A DNA stretch of 64,000 bases from Kitasatospora aureofaciens (GTDB lineage Bacteria > Actinomycetota > Actinomycetes > Streptomycetales > Streptomycetaceae): positions 310,001 through 374,000 of the forward strand of contig NZ_JPRF03000001.1 of NCBI RefSeq assembly GCF_001188955.3. The letters are read 5' to 3'. The notes beneath the pieces are model-generated. The model worked only from the letters and a program-made list of their open reading frames with translations, ran no database searches and was not told the origin of the DNA. Of this stretch, positions 7,684-16,439 are shown piece by piece (position 1 is the first letter of the stretch; each line of letters starts with the position of its first letter). Made by a program: the position numbers and the translations under genes.

Positions 7684-8778
7684 ATGAACGCAACGATGCG
7701 TCGCGCCGTCATCGCCACCGCAGCCGTCTCGATGGCCCTTTCCATGGCCGCCTGTGGCAAGGCCGGCGGCGACAAGAAGGATTCCGCCGCCTCCGGCGAC
7801 AACAAGTCCATCGGCCTGCTGCTGCCCGAGAACGCCTCCTCGGTGCGCTACGAGTCATTCGACAAGCCCTTCATCGAGGCCAAGGTCAAGTCCCTGTGTG
7901 CGGACTGCAAGGTGCTCTACAACAACGCCGAGGGCAGCGCCGCCAAGCAGAAGCAGCAGTTCGACACCCTGATCGCCCAGGGCGTCAAGGTGATCGTCCT
8001 GGACGCCTTCGACGCCACCTCGACCGAGAGCTGGGTCAAGGAGGCCGCCGCCAAGGGCGTCAAGGTCGTCGCCTACGACCGCCTGGCCACCGGCCCGGTC
8101 GCCGCCTACGCCTCCTTCGACAACGAGAAGGTCGGCGAACTCCAGGGCCAGGCCCTGCTCGACGCCCTCGGCCCCCAGGCCGCCGACGACAACATCGTCA
8201 TGATCAACGGCGATGACGCGGACCCGAACGCCGGCCAGTTCAAGGCCGGTGCCCACAAGATCCTCGACGGCAAGGTGAAGAAGGTCGTCTACGAGCAGTC
8301 GGGCGAGTGGAAGCCCACCGTCGCCGGCCAGAAGATCGGCGCCGCGATCACCCAGCTCGGCAAGGACGGTTTCCAGGGCGTCTACTCCGCCAACGACGGC
8401 ATGGCCGGCGCCATCATCACCCAGCTCCAGGGCGCTGGCATCAAGGTCCCCGTCGGCGGTCAGGACGCCGGTCTGGACGCCGTCCAGCGCATCGTCAACG
8501 GCGACCAGGCCTACACCATCTACAAGGCCTACAAGCCGCTCGCCGACAGCGCCGCCGAACTGGCCGTCGACCTGCTCCAGGGCAAGGACGTCAAGACCGT
8601 GGCCACCACCACCGTCGACAGCTCCACCGACAAGGGCATCCCGGCCAAGCTGCTCGACCCCAAGGTCGTCACCAAGGCCAACATCAAGGACACCGTCATC
8701 GCCGACGGCCTCTACAAGGTCTCCGACATCTGCACCGCGGACTACGCCGCCGCCTGCGCCGCCGCCGGCCTGAAGTAA
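7684..8778 (+). CDS. xylF: xylose-type ABC transporter substrate-binding lipoprotein
   Basis: The 364-residue precursor captures a sugar outside the membrane and delivers it to the permease. It has a lipoprotein signal with the modified Cys at residue 24 (Ser-Met-Ala-Ala-Cys), then a type I periplasmic-binding-protein fold with the pattern of D-xylose and related pentose binders. Examples are Gly-Leu-Leu-Leu-Pro-Glu near the start, Asp-Thr-Leu-Ile-Ala-Gln-Gly-Val, and Val-Gly-Gly-Gln-Asp-Ala-Gly-Leu-Asp. A GGGAGG site sits 9 bases before the ATG. It is the first gene of a three-gene operon. Xylose is the best guess from overall resemblance to XylF; a related monosaccharide is possible. No xylA or xylB is in the window. 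Confidence 0.85.
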   Translation: MNATMRRAVIATAAVSMALSMAACGKAGGDKKDSAASGDNKSIGLLLPENASSVRYESFDKPFIEAKVKSLCADCKVLYNNAEGSAAKQKQQFDTLIAQGVKVIVLDAFDATSTESWVKEAAAKGVKVVAYDRLATGPVAAYASFDNEKVGELQGQALLDALGPQAADDNIVMINGDDADPNAGQFKAGAHKILDGKVKKVVYEQSGEWKPTVAGQKIGAAITQLGKDGFQGVYSANDGMAGAIITQLQGAGIKVPVGGQDAGLDAVQRIVNGDQAYTIYKAYKPLADSAAELAVDLLQGKDVKTVATTTVDSSTDKGIPAKLLDPKVVTKANIKDTVIADGLYKVSDICTADYAAACAAAGLK

Positions 8779-8923
8779 CACCGCCCGGGCGGTGCACCCC
8801 GTCTCCCCCGGAGGGAGCACCGTCCGCACGCCCTTTTTCGACGTTCACCCGCGCGGCGACGCGCGGGCCAGCCCGGCCGCCGACCACCATCACGGCGCGT
8901 ACGGGAAGAAGGAGATGGTTCAC

Positions 8924-9703
8924 GTGACAGGCGCACCCGTACTGGCGTTGCGCGGAGTCTCCAAGCGCTTCGGCGCCGTCCAGGCACTGACCGACGTGCA
9001 TCTGGAGGTACACGCAGGCGAGGTCGTGGCCCTGGTGGGCGACAACGGCGCCGGAAAATCCACGCTGGTGAAGACCATCGCAGGTGTGCACCCCATCGAC
9101 GAGGGAACGATCGAGTGGGAGGGCGAGGCGGTCTCCATCGCCCGCCCGCACGACGCCCAGGCCCTCGGCGTCGCCACCGTGTACCAGGACCTCGCGCTCT
9201 GCGACAACCTCGACGTGGTCGGCAACCTGTTCCTCGGCCGCGAGCTGAAGCGTTTCGGCACGCTCGACGAGGTCGCCATGGAGAAGCGGGCGCGCGAACT
9301 GCTCGACACCCTCTCCATCCGCATCCCGAGCGTGCGCATCCCCATCGCCGCCCTCTCCGGCGGCCAGCGCCAGGTGGTCGCCATCGCCCGCGCCCTCGTC
9401 GGCGATCCCAAGATCGTCATCCTGGACGAGCCCACCGCCGCCCTCGGCGTCGAGCAGACCGCCCAGGTCCTCGACCTCGTCGAGCGCCTGCGCGGCCGCG
9501 GCCTCGGCGTCATCCTGATCAGCCACAACATGGCCGACGTCAAGGCCGTCGCCGACACCGTCGCCGTCCTGCGTCTGGGTCGCAACAACGGCGTCTTCGA
9601 GGTGGCCGGCACCTCGCACGAGGAGATCATCTCCGCCATCACCGGCGCCACCGAGAACGCCGTCACCCGACGCCAGGCCCGACTCGCGGAGGAAGCGAAG
9701 TGA
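8924..9703 (+). CDS. xylG: sugar ABC transporter ATP-binding protein
   Basis: The 259-residue ATPase drives sugar import. Walker A (Gly-Asp-Asn-Gly-Ala-Gly-Lys-Ser), signature (Leu-Ser-Gly-Gly-Gln-Arg-Gln), Walker B (Ile-Leu-Asp-Glu-Pro-Thr) and switch His (Ile-Ser-His-Asn) are all present. It has one ABC domain, unlike the duplicated ATPases of many sugar importers, so it must act as a homodimer. I start it at the GTG at 8924, nine bases after GAAGGAG; an ATG at 8915 is too close to that site. Its stop overlaps the permease start by four bases. Confidence 0.88.
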   Translation: MTGAPVLALRGVSKRFGAVQALTDVHLEVHAGEVVALVGDNGAGKSTLVKTIAGVHPIDEGTIEWEGEAVSIARPHDAQALGVATVYQDLALCDNLDVVGNLFLGRELKRFGTLDEVAMEKRARELLDTLSIRIPSVRIPIAALSGGQRQVVAIARALVGDPKIVILDEPTAALGVEQTAQVLDLVERLRGRGLGVILISHNMADVKAVADTVAVLRLGRNNGVFEVAGTSHEEIISAITGATENAVTRRQARLAEEAK

Positions 9704-10995
9704 CCACCGAACAGACCACCCCGGACGAGCCCGCAGCGGCCACTCCCGCCCCGGCCGAGCCCACTGCGTCCACGCCCGCGGTCGACCCCCGCCTGCTCGT
9801 CCGCGAGTCCGGCCTCGCCGGCTACCTCGCCGAGTTCAAGCAGAAGATGAAGAACGGCGACCTCGGCTCCGTACCCGTCGTCCTCGGCCTGATCCTCATC
9901 GGCGCCATCTTCCAGGGCATCACCGGGAACTTCCTCAACCCCGACAACCTCACCCACATCACCCAGTGGATCGCCGGCCCCGGACTGATCGCCGTCGGCA
10001 TCGTCTTCGTACTCCTGCTCGGCGAGATCGACCTCTCCCTCGGATCCGTCGCCGGCGCCTCCGCCGCGATCGCCGCCGTCCTGTCCGCACGCTCCGGCTA
10101 CAGCGAGTGGCTCTCCTGCCTCATCGCCGTCGCCGCCGCCCTCGCCATCGGCGCCCTCCAGGGCTTCTTCTTCGCCAAGATCGGCGTTCCGGCCTTCGTC
10201 GTCACCCTCGCCGGCCTGCTCGCCTGGAGCGGCCTGCAGGAGTACGTCCTCGGCGACAAGGGCACCGTCAACGTCGTCCACGACGGCGTCCTGGCCAACC
10301 TGGACAACTACTTCCTCGGCGACGGTGACATCGTCTACGCCTGGGGCCTCGCCGTCGTCGCCGTCGCGCTCTTCGCCGCCGGACAGTTCCTCGACGCCCG
10401 CCGCCGCACCGCCGCCGGCCTCACCGCGCGGCCCGTCAGCGAGATCGCGCTGCGCACCGGCGTGCTCGCCGTCGTCGCGCTGGCCGCCGCCTACATGCTC
10501 AACCAGGACCGCGGCCTGCCGCTGCCCGTGCTGGTCTTCCTGACCGTCGTGGTCGTCACCGACTTCGTCCTGCGCCGCACGAGCTACGGCCGGCAGATCT
10601 TCGCCGTCGGCGGCGGTGTGGAGGCGGCCCGGCGTGCGGGCATCAACGTCTCCTGGGTGCGGATCTCGGTCTTCATGATCTCCGCCGGCATGGCCGCCCT
10701 CGGCGGCCTCTTCTACGCCTCCCAGCAGGGCTCTGCCGACAAGATCCTCGGCGGCGGGAACGTCCTGATGAACTCCATCGCGGCGGCCGTCATCGGCGGC
10801 ACCAGCCTCTTCGGCGGACGCGGCAAGACCTGGTCCGCTCTGCTGGGCATCCTGGTCATCCAGAGCATCACCACCGGCCTCGACATGGTCCACGTCAACC
10901 AGGCCATCCAGTACATGATCACCGGCGCCGTCCTGCTCGCCGCCGTCGTCCTGGACTCGGTCTCCCGCCGCACCCGCAAGACCGCTGCGCGCTGA
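9700..10995 (+). CDS. xylH: sugar ABC transporter permease
   Basis: The 431-residue membrane protein forms the sugar channel. After an Ala/Pro/Thr-rich N-terminal tail of about 45 residues come roughly ten hydrophobic helices and the permease signatures of the RbsC/XylH family, including Gly-Glu-Ile-Asp-Leu-Ser-Leu-Gly-Ser and the cytoplasmic loop Ala-Ala-Arg-Arg-Ala-Gly-Ile-Asn. The GTG start at 9700 overlaps the ATPase stop (GTGA) and has GGAGGAAG upstream. The operon ends here and a strong hairpin follows. Confidence 0.88.
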   Translation: MTTEQTTPDEPAAATPAPAEPTASTPAVDPRLLVRESGLAGYLAEFKQKMKNGDLGSVPVVLGLILIGAIFQGITGNFLNPDNLTHITQWIAGPGLIAVGIVFVLLLGEIDLSLGSVAGASAAIAAVLSARSGYSEWLSCLIAVAAALAIGALQGFFFAKIGVPAFVVTLAGLLAWSGLQEYVLGDKGTVNVVHDGVLANLDNYFLGDGDIVYAWGLAVVAVALFAAGQFLDARRRTAAGLTARPVSEIALRTGVLAVVALAAAYMLNQDRGLPLPVLVFLTVVVVTDFVLRRTSYGRQIFAVGGGVEAARRAGINVSWVRISVFMISAGMAALGGLFYASQQGSADKILGGGNVLMNSIAAAVIGGTSLFGGRGKTWSALLGILVIQSITTGLDMVHVNQAIQYMITGAVLLAAVVLDSVSRRTRKTAAR

Positions 10996-11016
10996 CGTTC
11001 CGTCGTCTGCTGTCTC

Positions 11017-11054
11017 CCGCCGGCCCGGTACCCGTCCCCACGGGCACCGGGCCG
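11017..11054 (+). terminator. terminator hairpin of the sugar transporter operon
   Basis: A 17-base stem with one mismatch (11017-11033 with 11038-11054) and a 4-base CCCC loop starts 21 bases after the permease stop. The remaining stretch to 11250 shows no gene I can support. Confidence 0.75.
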
Positions 11055-11250
11055 GCGTGTTGGTCTTCCGGAAGCCCGGAGCGTCGCCCATGAGTCGATG
11101 CACGACGGCGACGTCCTCGGCGGCGACGCGGGCCAAGAACACCGGCGGGGGCAAGCTCGCCGCGGGCGGCGGCACCGCGGCTGGTGGAGCGGGGCCGCTG
11201 GGCGGGACCCCGGGAGCGGCTGGGGGAGCCGCTCCCGGGGGCTGTTCGTC

Positions 11251-11553
11251 CTACGGCAGCTGCCACTGCTGGTTGCTGCCGCCGTTGCAGTCCCAGATCT
11301 CCAGCCGGGTGCCGTTGGCGGTGGCGAAGGCGGGGTCGTCGAGGCAGCGGCCGGACTGGGCGCTCTTCAGGGTGCCGTCGGGCTGGGGCGTCCACTGCTG
11401 GTTGGCACCGCCGTTGCAGTCCCAGAGCTCGACCGGGGTGCCGTTGGCGGTGGCGCCGCCGGTGACGTCGAGGCACTTGCCGCCGTGGGTGAGGGTGCCG
11501 TTGGTGCGGGTCCAGGTCTGCGCGGCACCGCCGTTGCAGTCCCAGAGCTGCAC
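11251..11553 (-). pseudogene. fragment of a ricin-type beta-trefoil lectin (CBM13)
   Basis: The 100-residue ORF contains three repeats of the beta-trefoil pattern, each with Leu/Ile-Trp-Asp-Cys-Asn-Gly-Gly and a Q-x-W core, plus two Gly-x-Cys-Leu-Asp segments. This is most of a carbohydrate-binding module, normally attached to a secreted glycosidase or protease. Upstream, an in-frame TAG cuts off the first subrepeat, and there is no signal peptide or catalytic domain. It is the 3' relic of a secreted enzyme gene. Confidence 0.75.
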
Positions 11554-11606
11554 CGCGCTCTACTCGGAGGGGACGGCGGCTGCGGCGGGTGTGCGACCGG
11601 TTGTTC

Positions 11607-11623
11607 TTGAATGGTCGCTCATG
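11607..11623. promoter_or_regulatory. candidate TetR operator, site 1
   Basis: TTGAATGGTCGCTCATG, partly palindromic (TGA-x-x-G...C-x-x-TCA), lies 13-29 bases before the TetR start. A related TTGAATG sequence recurs in front of the oxidoreductase gene at 12282, which is what autoregulation plus control of the neighbour would need. Confidence 0.4.
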
Positions 11624-11635
11624 TATGTTTACCCC

Positions 11636-12220
11636 ATGCCCAGACCACGCGAGTTCGACCCCGAGACCGTCCTGAACCAGGCGATGCTGCGGTTCTGGGA
11701 GCGCGGGTACCGGGCCACGTCCATCGAGGATCTGGTGAAGGCCACGGGCGTGAAGCCGGGCAGCATCTACAGCGCGTTTCCCGGGGGCAAGCACGCCCTG
11801 TTCGTGAAGTCGCTGGAGCGCTACTCGAAGCTGGTCGTGCCCCGGAAGCTCGGGGAGCTGGAGGCGCCGGGCGCGTCGGTGGCGGAGGTCCGCGGCTACT
11901 TCGACGGGCTGGTGCGTGACCTGCTCAGCCCCGAAGGGCGGCAGGGATGCCTGCTGGTCAACACGGCGATCGAGAAGGCCGCCGAGGACGACGAGGCGGC
12001 TGCCGTCGTGCGGGGTCACCTGGCGCGCCTGGAGCGCTGCATGACCCGTGCCCTGGAGAACGCCGTCCGCCGGGGCGAGGTCAGGGCTTCGCTTGACGCG
12101 AGTGGCAGTGCCAAGCTGCTGGTCGCCACCTGCCAGGGGCTCATGGTCGTCGGCAAGGCCAATCCCGACGAGGCGGTTCTGCGGGCCATCGTCGACAACG
12201 CCTTCGCCGCACTCTCCTGA
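11636..12220 (+). CDS. TetR-family transcriptional regulator
   Basis: The 194-residue protein has the N-terminal TetR helix-turn-helix (residues about 10-55, with Thr-Ser-Ile-Glu-Asp-Leu-Val and Gly-Ser-Ile-Tyr-Ser-Ala-Phe) and an all-helical ligand domain with Gly-Cys-Leu-Leu-Val-Asn near the middle, as in the AcrR/YxaF group. The ATG at 11636 is used because the frame upstream (from about 11621) overlaps the probable operator. It is followed by a T-containing terminator and then a quinone oxidoreductase gene with its own copy of the operator-like sequence, so it probably represses both. Confidence 0.85.
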   Translation: MPRPREFDPETVLNQAMLRFWERGYRATSIEDLVKATGVKPGSIYSAFPGGKHALFVKSLERYSKLVVPRKLGELEAPGASVAEVRGYFDGLVRDLLSPEGRQGCLLVNTAIEKAAEDDEAAAVVRGHLARLERCMTRALENAVRRGEVRASLDASGSAKLLVATCQGLMVVGKANPDEAVLRAIVDNAFAALS

Positions 12221-12242
12221 CGGCGCAGGATCGAAGGAGTTC

Positions 12243-12267
12243 GGGCCACCGTGCGCGGTGGCCCTTT
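12243..12267 (+). terminator. intrinsic terminator after the TetR gene
   Basis: A perfect 9-base GC stem (12243-12251 with 12256-12264), TGCG tetraloop and a following TTT form a textbook factor-independent terminator. It makes the next gene a separate transcription unit. Confidence 0.8.
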
Positions 12268-12281
12268 CGTCGGCCCGATAG

Positions 12282-12298
12282 TTGAATGACTACTAAAG
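12282..12298. promoter_or_regulatory. candidate TetR operator, site 2
   Basis: TTGAATGACTACTAAAG shares its first seven bases and spacing with the element upstream of the TetR gene. It lies between the terminator and the oxidoreductase ATG at 12313, where it would overlap the promoter. Confidence 0.35.
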
Positions 12299-12312
12299 AA
12301 TGAGGTTCGGAC

Positions 12313-13293
12313 ATGAAGGCCATCGTCATATCCGCCCACGGCGGGCCCGAGGTACTCACGGTCACCGAATTGCCCGACCCGGTGGCCGCCACCGGCGAGG
12401 TCCTCGTCAGGGTCAAGGCCTTCGGCCTCAACCACGCCGAGGCCTACATGCGCAGCGGCGCCTGGGGACCGGTGGCAGCCGTCCCCGGGATCGAGTGCGC
12501 CGGCCTCGTCGAGGCCGACCCCTCGGGCGAACTCCCGGTCGGAACGAAGGTGGTGGCGATCCTCGGCGGCATGGGCAGGACCCGCAACGGCAGCTACGCG
12601 GAACTGGTGAGCGTCCCTGCAGCGAACGTGGTGGCCGTGAACTCGCCGCTGCCCTGGTCCGACCTGGCGGCGGTGCCGGAGGTGTACGCCACGGCGTACA
12701 GCGCCCTGCACGGCAACCTGGCCCTCGGGGTCGGGGAGACGTTGCTGGTCCGGGGTGCGACGTCCTCCCTCGGACAGGCCGCCGTCAACCTGGCCGCCCA
12801 CCACGGTGCGACGGTGCTCGCCACCACCCGCCACTCGGCACACGCGCCCCTGCTCAAGGAACTCGGGGCCTCTGACGTGCTCGTCGACGACGGACGCCTT
12901 GCTGAGCAGGTCGAACGCCGGAGCCTCGCCGTCGACGCGCTGCTCGACATCGTCGGCAACACGGTGCTTCGCGACTCCCTGGCCGCGGTCGGGCCGCGCG
13001 GGCGGGTCTGCCAGGTCGGTTTCCTCGGCGGATTCGAGCCGGTGAAGGACTTCGACCCGATCGCCGACCTGCCCAGTGGCGTCCGGCTCAGCTTCTTCGG
13101 CAGCGCGTTCGTGCTGGGAACCCCGGCCTTCCCCCTCTCGGACGTCCCGCTGGACGAGATCTACGCCCAGGTCGAGGCGGGCTACCTTCGGGCCCGCCCC
13201 ACCAGGGTCTTCCGATTCGAAGAGATCGTCGAAGCCCACCGGGTGATGGAGTCCGGCCGGGCCCTGGGGAAGATGGTCGTCACCCTGGACTGA
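12313..13293 (+). CDS. NADPH:quinone oxidoreductase-like, zinc-free MDR dehydrogenase
   Basis: This 326-residue medium-chain reductase is predicted to reduce quinones or electrophilic enones with NADPH. The N-terminal GroES-like domain begins Met-Lys-Ala-Ile-Val-Ile and keeps Asn-His-Ala-Glu-Ala-Tyr. The cofactor domain has Val-Arg-Gly-Ala-Thr-Ser-Ser-Leu-Gly-Gln-Ala and Ala-Thr-Thr-Arg for the nucleotide. The structural-zinc cysteines of alcohol dehydrogenases are absent, as in quinone reductases. It follows the TetR gene and carries a matching operator-like site, so it is probably induced by the regulator's ligand. Confidence 0.85.
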   Translation: MKAIVISAHGGPEVLTVTELPDPVAATGEVLVRVKAFGLNHAEAYMRSGAWGPVAAVPGIECAGLVEADPSGELPVGTKVVAILGGMGRTRNGSYAELVSVPAANVVAVNSPLPWSDLAAVPEVYATAYSALHGNLALGVGETLLVRGATSSLGQAAVNLAAHHGATVLATTRHSAHAPLLKELGASDVLVDDGRLAEQVERRSLAVDALLDIVGNTVLRDSLAAVGPRGRVCQVGFLGGFEPVKDFDPIADLPSGVRLSFFGSAFVLGTPAFPLSDVPLDEIYAQVEAGYLRARPTRVFRFEEIVEAHRVMESGRALGKMVVTLD

Positions 13294-13423
13294 CCCTCTT
13301 CGCCGGACCCGTGGTTCCCGGCCGGCCCGCGGGTCGCCGGCCGGCCGGGCGGAGGCCACACCCGCGGCACGGAGGGCGTTCGGGTCCGTAAGCCCTCGTC
13401 TCCCCGGTTCCGGCACGTTCCGT

Positions 13424-13489
13424 TCCTATGGGTGCTGACGGTGTGCGGGGACACCACGAGCACGTCGGCAGCCGACCGGTTGCCGACTC
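13424..13489 (-). pseudogene. relic of a LuxR-type helix-turn-helix
   Basis: About 22 minus-strand codons read Asn-Arg-Ser-Ala-Ala-Asp-Val-Leu-Val-Val-Ser-Pro-His-Thr-Val-Ser-Thr-His, the recognition-helix signature of LuxR/NarL regulators (usual form Ile-Ala-x-x-Leu-x-Val-Ser-x-x-Thr-Val). Nothing on either side continues the domain. The rest of 13294-13591 shows no gene. Confidence 0.6.
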
Positions 13490-13591
13490 GACGACGCCGA
13501 GGCCGGGTCCCGTCCGCGTCACTGTTCCCGGCTCCAGAGGGTACGCCGTGGGTGGTCGGCCGCTTCACCGGAGGTGGTGGCGGGGCGGGCG

Positions 13592-14050
13592 TCAGCCGGC
13601 GGGGCGTGGCAGTTCGGCGTCCCAGTCGATTGCGTCGGCTTCGGTGCCCCGGGGGACGAGGGCGAAGACTTCCCGGCGGAGCCAGCGGCGCACCTGACGC
13701 GACGGGAGGTCGACCAGGACGGCGTCGTCGCGGTTGCGGAGCATGACGCGCAGGGCCGTCCGGCCGTGGCAGGTGCAAGGGGGCCAGATCCGGACGTCGC
13801 CGAGACCGGCGGGCCGCTGCAGCCCCTCCCAGAGGAGGTCGCGGGAGAACTCCCAGACACCTCCTTCGGTGGCCTGCCCGAGGAACTCGAGCGCGACGAC
13901 GAACGGGTCGTCGCTGCGGTAGCCCAGGTGCACGGGGACGCCGAGCGACTCGTGTTCCCCCAGGACGAGTCGGGCGTCGAGGCGGATCTCGGTGCTCGTG
14001 ACCTCCGGACGGGGCTGGGAGGAATTGGGCAGCGACTGGTGGGCGGGCAT
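13592..14050 (-). CDS. SsgA-like sporulation/cell-division regulator
   Basis: The 152-residue protein belongs to the SsgA-like proteins (SALPs), which occur in sporulating actinomycetes and guide septum placement and peptidoglycan maturation. It has the family core: Asp-Pro-Phe-Val-Val-Ala-Leu-Glu-Phe, a Trp-x-Phe-Ser-Arg-Asp-Leu-Leu stretch, and Ala-Leu-Arg-Val-Met-Leu. Length is typical (about 130-150). The ATG at 14050 follows AGGAGAG at good spacing. The neighbours are not known division genes. Which SALP (SsgA to SsgG) it is cannot be decided by eye. Confidence 0.85.
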   Translation of the reverse strand: MPAHQSLPNSSQPRPEVTSTEIRLDARLVLGEHESLGVPVHLGYRSDDPFVVALEFLGQATEGGVWEFSRDLLWEGLQRPAGLGDVRIWPPCTCHGRTALRVMLRNRDDAVLVDLPSRQVRRWLRREVFALVPRGTEADAIDWDAELPRPAG

Positions 14051-14545
14051 GGACTCTCCTGGGGCGGTGTCGGGGCGGGTGTCGGTGCCGGCGCACGGAG
14101 GGCGGGGCCGTGTGGGCGCGGCGCGGTGGTCTCGCCCCGGGCCCTGGGAGCTGCCGTGGACCAGGAGAGGCGGATTCGGCACCCAGGCTAGGAAGGGATG
14201 CCGCCGGGGATGTTCCGGTGGTGCACCAAGACGTGACGGTCCGTGCACCGTTCGGCCGCCGCACCGGGCGGAAGGTGGGCCCGCTCAGGCCGTTCCCGTT
14301 CTCCGGGGGCCGGTGGGCCCGGTGCCACACCGGTCCTCGTGTTCTCGTCCCAACGGTTCGAACTCCCTTGAACAGTAAGACGTTTCGCCTTGCCCGCGGG
14401 TGCGGGCGCGGCCTCCCGCGCGGAGCGGGCCCTGCTCGGCAAGAGCACCGTCCGGCCGGACGGAGCCATCGGAACCACGGTTTGTTGAATATTTGTCCAC
14501 CTCCTTCCGCTCCTTGTATGAATGGCGCCCGGGAGGCTTTTGATC
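14051..14545. other. intergenic, no gene recognised
   Basis: This 495-base gap separates the divergent SsgA-like and PucR-type genes and must carry both promoters. GC content falls toward 14480-14520, as expected for a promoter. I see no clear operator, RNA or convincing ORF. Confidence 0.5.
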
Positions 14546-15868
14546 ATGAAGAAGTGGATCCAGCGCGCTCGTCCGGGAGGCGAGGCGGTCCAGTCGTTGG
14601 TGGACGCCCTGGCGGAAGTGCTGGGTCGTTCCGTCGTCCTCGACGACCCGCTGGTGCGGATGATCTGCACCAGCCGGCACTTCGGTGACGAGGACCGGGT
14701 GCGCGTCCGCACCTTGCTGCAGGGCGTCGCCGACGACGAGCCCATCCGCTACGTGCTGTCGCAGGGCGTCGCCGGGTGGGCCCGCCCGGGGGTGATTCCG
14801 GGGCGCGACGACCTGGGGCTGCAGCCCCGCTACTGCGTGCCGATCCGGGAGCGGGGGCACATGCTGGGCATCCTCATGGTCGTGGCGGCCGGGGAGCCCC
14901 TCACGGCGGCCGAGATCGAGGCCATCGACGTAACGGCCAGCGCCGTGGCGGCCGAACTGTACGAGGAGCAGCTGGCCTCGAACGTCGAGGAGGAGCAGGT
15001 CCGCCGGCTGGTGAACCAGCTCGTCGGCACGAACTCCGCGCAGCGCTGCGAGGCGCACCGGCGCCTGGTGGACGACGACCTGCTGCCGACCGGCCCCTAC
15101 GTCGTGGTCACCAGCGTGGCGGTCCCGGGGCAGCGGGAGGCGTCCGGCCAGGTCGCCGTGGCGCTGCGCGGGGCGCTGGAACCGTTCCGGCAGACCCGGG
15201 CGGCCCGCGGTCTGCTGGCGATCGAGCAGGACCGGGCCGTCCTGGTGCAAGTCTTCGAACGGGAGCCCGCGGAGGACGAGCTCGACCAGCAGTGCCGGGC
15301 CGTGGTCGGCTCGCTGAGGACCTTCCTGGGGCGGGAGGCGGCCACGGTGGTGGGCGTGGGCGGGCGCCAGACCGCGCTCTCCCGCGCATGGACCTCGTAC
15401 GACCAGGCCCGGGTGGCGGCCCGGGCGGCCCGCCGGCTGCCCCAGCTGGGAGGCATCGGTGACTGGGAGCGGCTCGGGGAGTACGCCGTGTTCCTCCAGT
15501 TGCCCGAGGACGTGCTCAACGACTCGCTGGTGCCGCAGCCGCTGAAGCGCCTGCTGAAGGGCGGCGGCAACGCCCGGCTGGAGGAGACCTTGCGCTGCTT
15601 CCTGGAGAACGCCGGTTCGGTGCCGAGGACTGCGGAAATCCTGGAGATCCACCGCACCTCCTTGTACTACCGGCTGCGGCAGATCCAGGAGATCACGGGC
15701 CTGGACTTGGACAACGGCGCGAACCGGCTCGTCCTTCACATGGGGCTGCGGCTGTGGGACCTGCTCCGAGCCTCCCGGGACGCCCTCCCGCCAGCGGTCC
15801 GAGCCGCCTCCGGGCGGCCGGGCCGCGGCGCTACCGAGCGAGGAAGCCCCGTTGCTACAGAGGGATGA
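14546..15868 (+). CDS. PucR-family transcriptional regulator
   Basis: The 440-residue regulator has an N-terminal GAF-like sensor region (about residues 30-150), a middle domain of the kind found between sensor and DNA-binding parts in PucR/CdaR regulators (Gln-Thr-Ala-Leu-Ser-Arg-Ala-Trp-Thr-Ser-Tyr-Asp-Gln-Ala), and a C-terminal PucR helix-turn-helix (His-Arg-Thr-Ser-Leu-Tyr-Tyr-Arg-Leu-Arg-Gln-Ile). The ATG at 14546 has GGGAGG ten bases upstream. A polar tail of about 40 residues follows the DNA-binding domain. The next downstream gene is a broken hydrolase, so its present target is unknown. Confidence 0.87.
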   Translation: MKKWIQRARPGGEAVQSLVDALAEVLGRSVVLDDPLVRMICTSRHFGDEDRVRVRTLLQGVADDEPIRYVLSQGVAGWARPGVIPGRDDLGLQPRYCVPIRERGHMLGILMVVAAGEPLTAAEIEAIDVTASAVAAELYEEQLASNVEEEQVRRLVNQLVGTNSAQRCEAHRRLVDDDLLPTGPYVVVTSVAVPGQREASGQVAVALRGALEPFRQTRAARGLLAIEQDRAVLVQVFEREPAEDELDQQCRAVVGSLRTFLGREAATVVGVGGRQTALSRAWTSYDQARVAARAARRLPQLGGIGDWERLGEYAVFLQLPEDVLNDSLVPQPLKRLLKGGGNARLEETLRCFLENAGSVPRTAEILEIHRTSLYYRLRQIQEITGLDLDNGANRLVLHMGLRLWDLLRASRDALPPAVRAASGRPGRGATERGSPVATEG

Positions 15869-16018
15869 AGCCCCGTCGGGTAATCCCTACGTCGGGCGGT
15901 CGTCAACGAGGTCCGTGCACGGCCAGACTCGTCACCACGAGCTGCCACTCGCCAAAGACCTGCCGGTTTCGGACTTCCTGACCCCAGGAGCCAATACGAA
16001 CGGACAAGGACGAGCACC

Positions 16019-16353
16019 ATGCACGAACTGATCACCAACGGCGGTGTGCGCTTGAGCTACCGCGACAGCGGCGGCGACGGAGTCCCGCTGGTGCTGCTCC
16101 ACGGCTGGGGGCAGACGCAGGGCATGTTCCGCCACCAGTACGAGGCACGACGTCCTCGACCGCATCGACGTACCGACCCTGGTGCTCGGTTGCGAGGGCG
16201 GCCACGTGGACCCCGTCTCCCAGCGCTTCATCGCCGAGCGGATCCCCGGTGCCCGCCTTCACGTGTTCCCGGCGAGCATCGCCGGCTCGCACTTCCCGGC
16301 CCTGGAGAACCCCGGCGAGTTCAACGCCGTCGTGGAGGACTTCCTCTCCTGAA
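16019..16353 (+). pseudogene. alpha/beta hydrolase with internal deletion
   Basis: The first 42 codons encode a normal alpha/beta-hydrolase N-terminus with Leu-Val-Leu-Leu-His-Gly-Trp-Gly-Gln-Thr (oxyanion region). Near 16145 the frame shifts into the C-terminal quarter of the same family: Asp-Val-Pro-Thr-Leu-Val-Leu-Gly-Cys-Glu, the catalytic-Asp region, and Ser-His-Phe-Pro with the catalytic His, ending at 16353. Roughly 450 bases are gone, including the nucleophile-elbow Ser. Haloperoxidase-like hydrolases of about 270 residues are the intact relatives. Confidence 0.8.
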
Positions 16354-16439
16354 CGCCCCTCGCCGGCGGCGACGCCGCCACTGACCGCCGCGAGCCCCTG
16401 CACCAGCACAGAGCCACTCATCACCGGTCGGAGCCTCCC

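Noticed and set aside
8920..11175. 751-codon open frame antisense to the sugar transporter ATPase and permease
   Set aside because: Shadow; acidic Gly/Asp-rich translation typical of antisense high-GC DNA.
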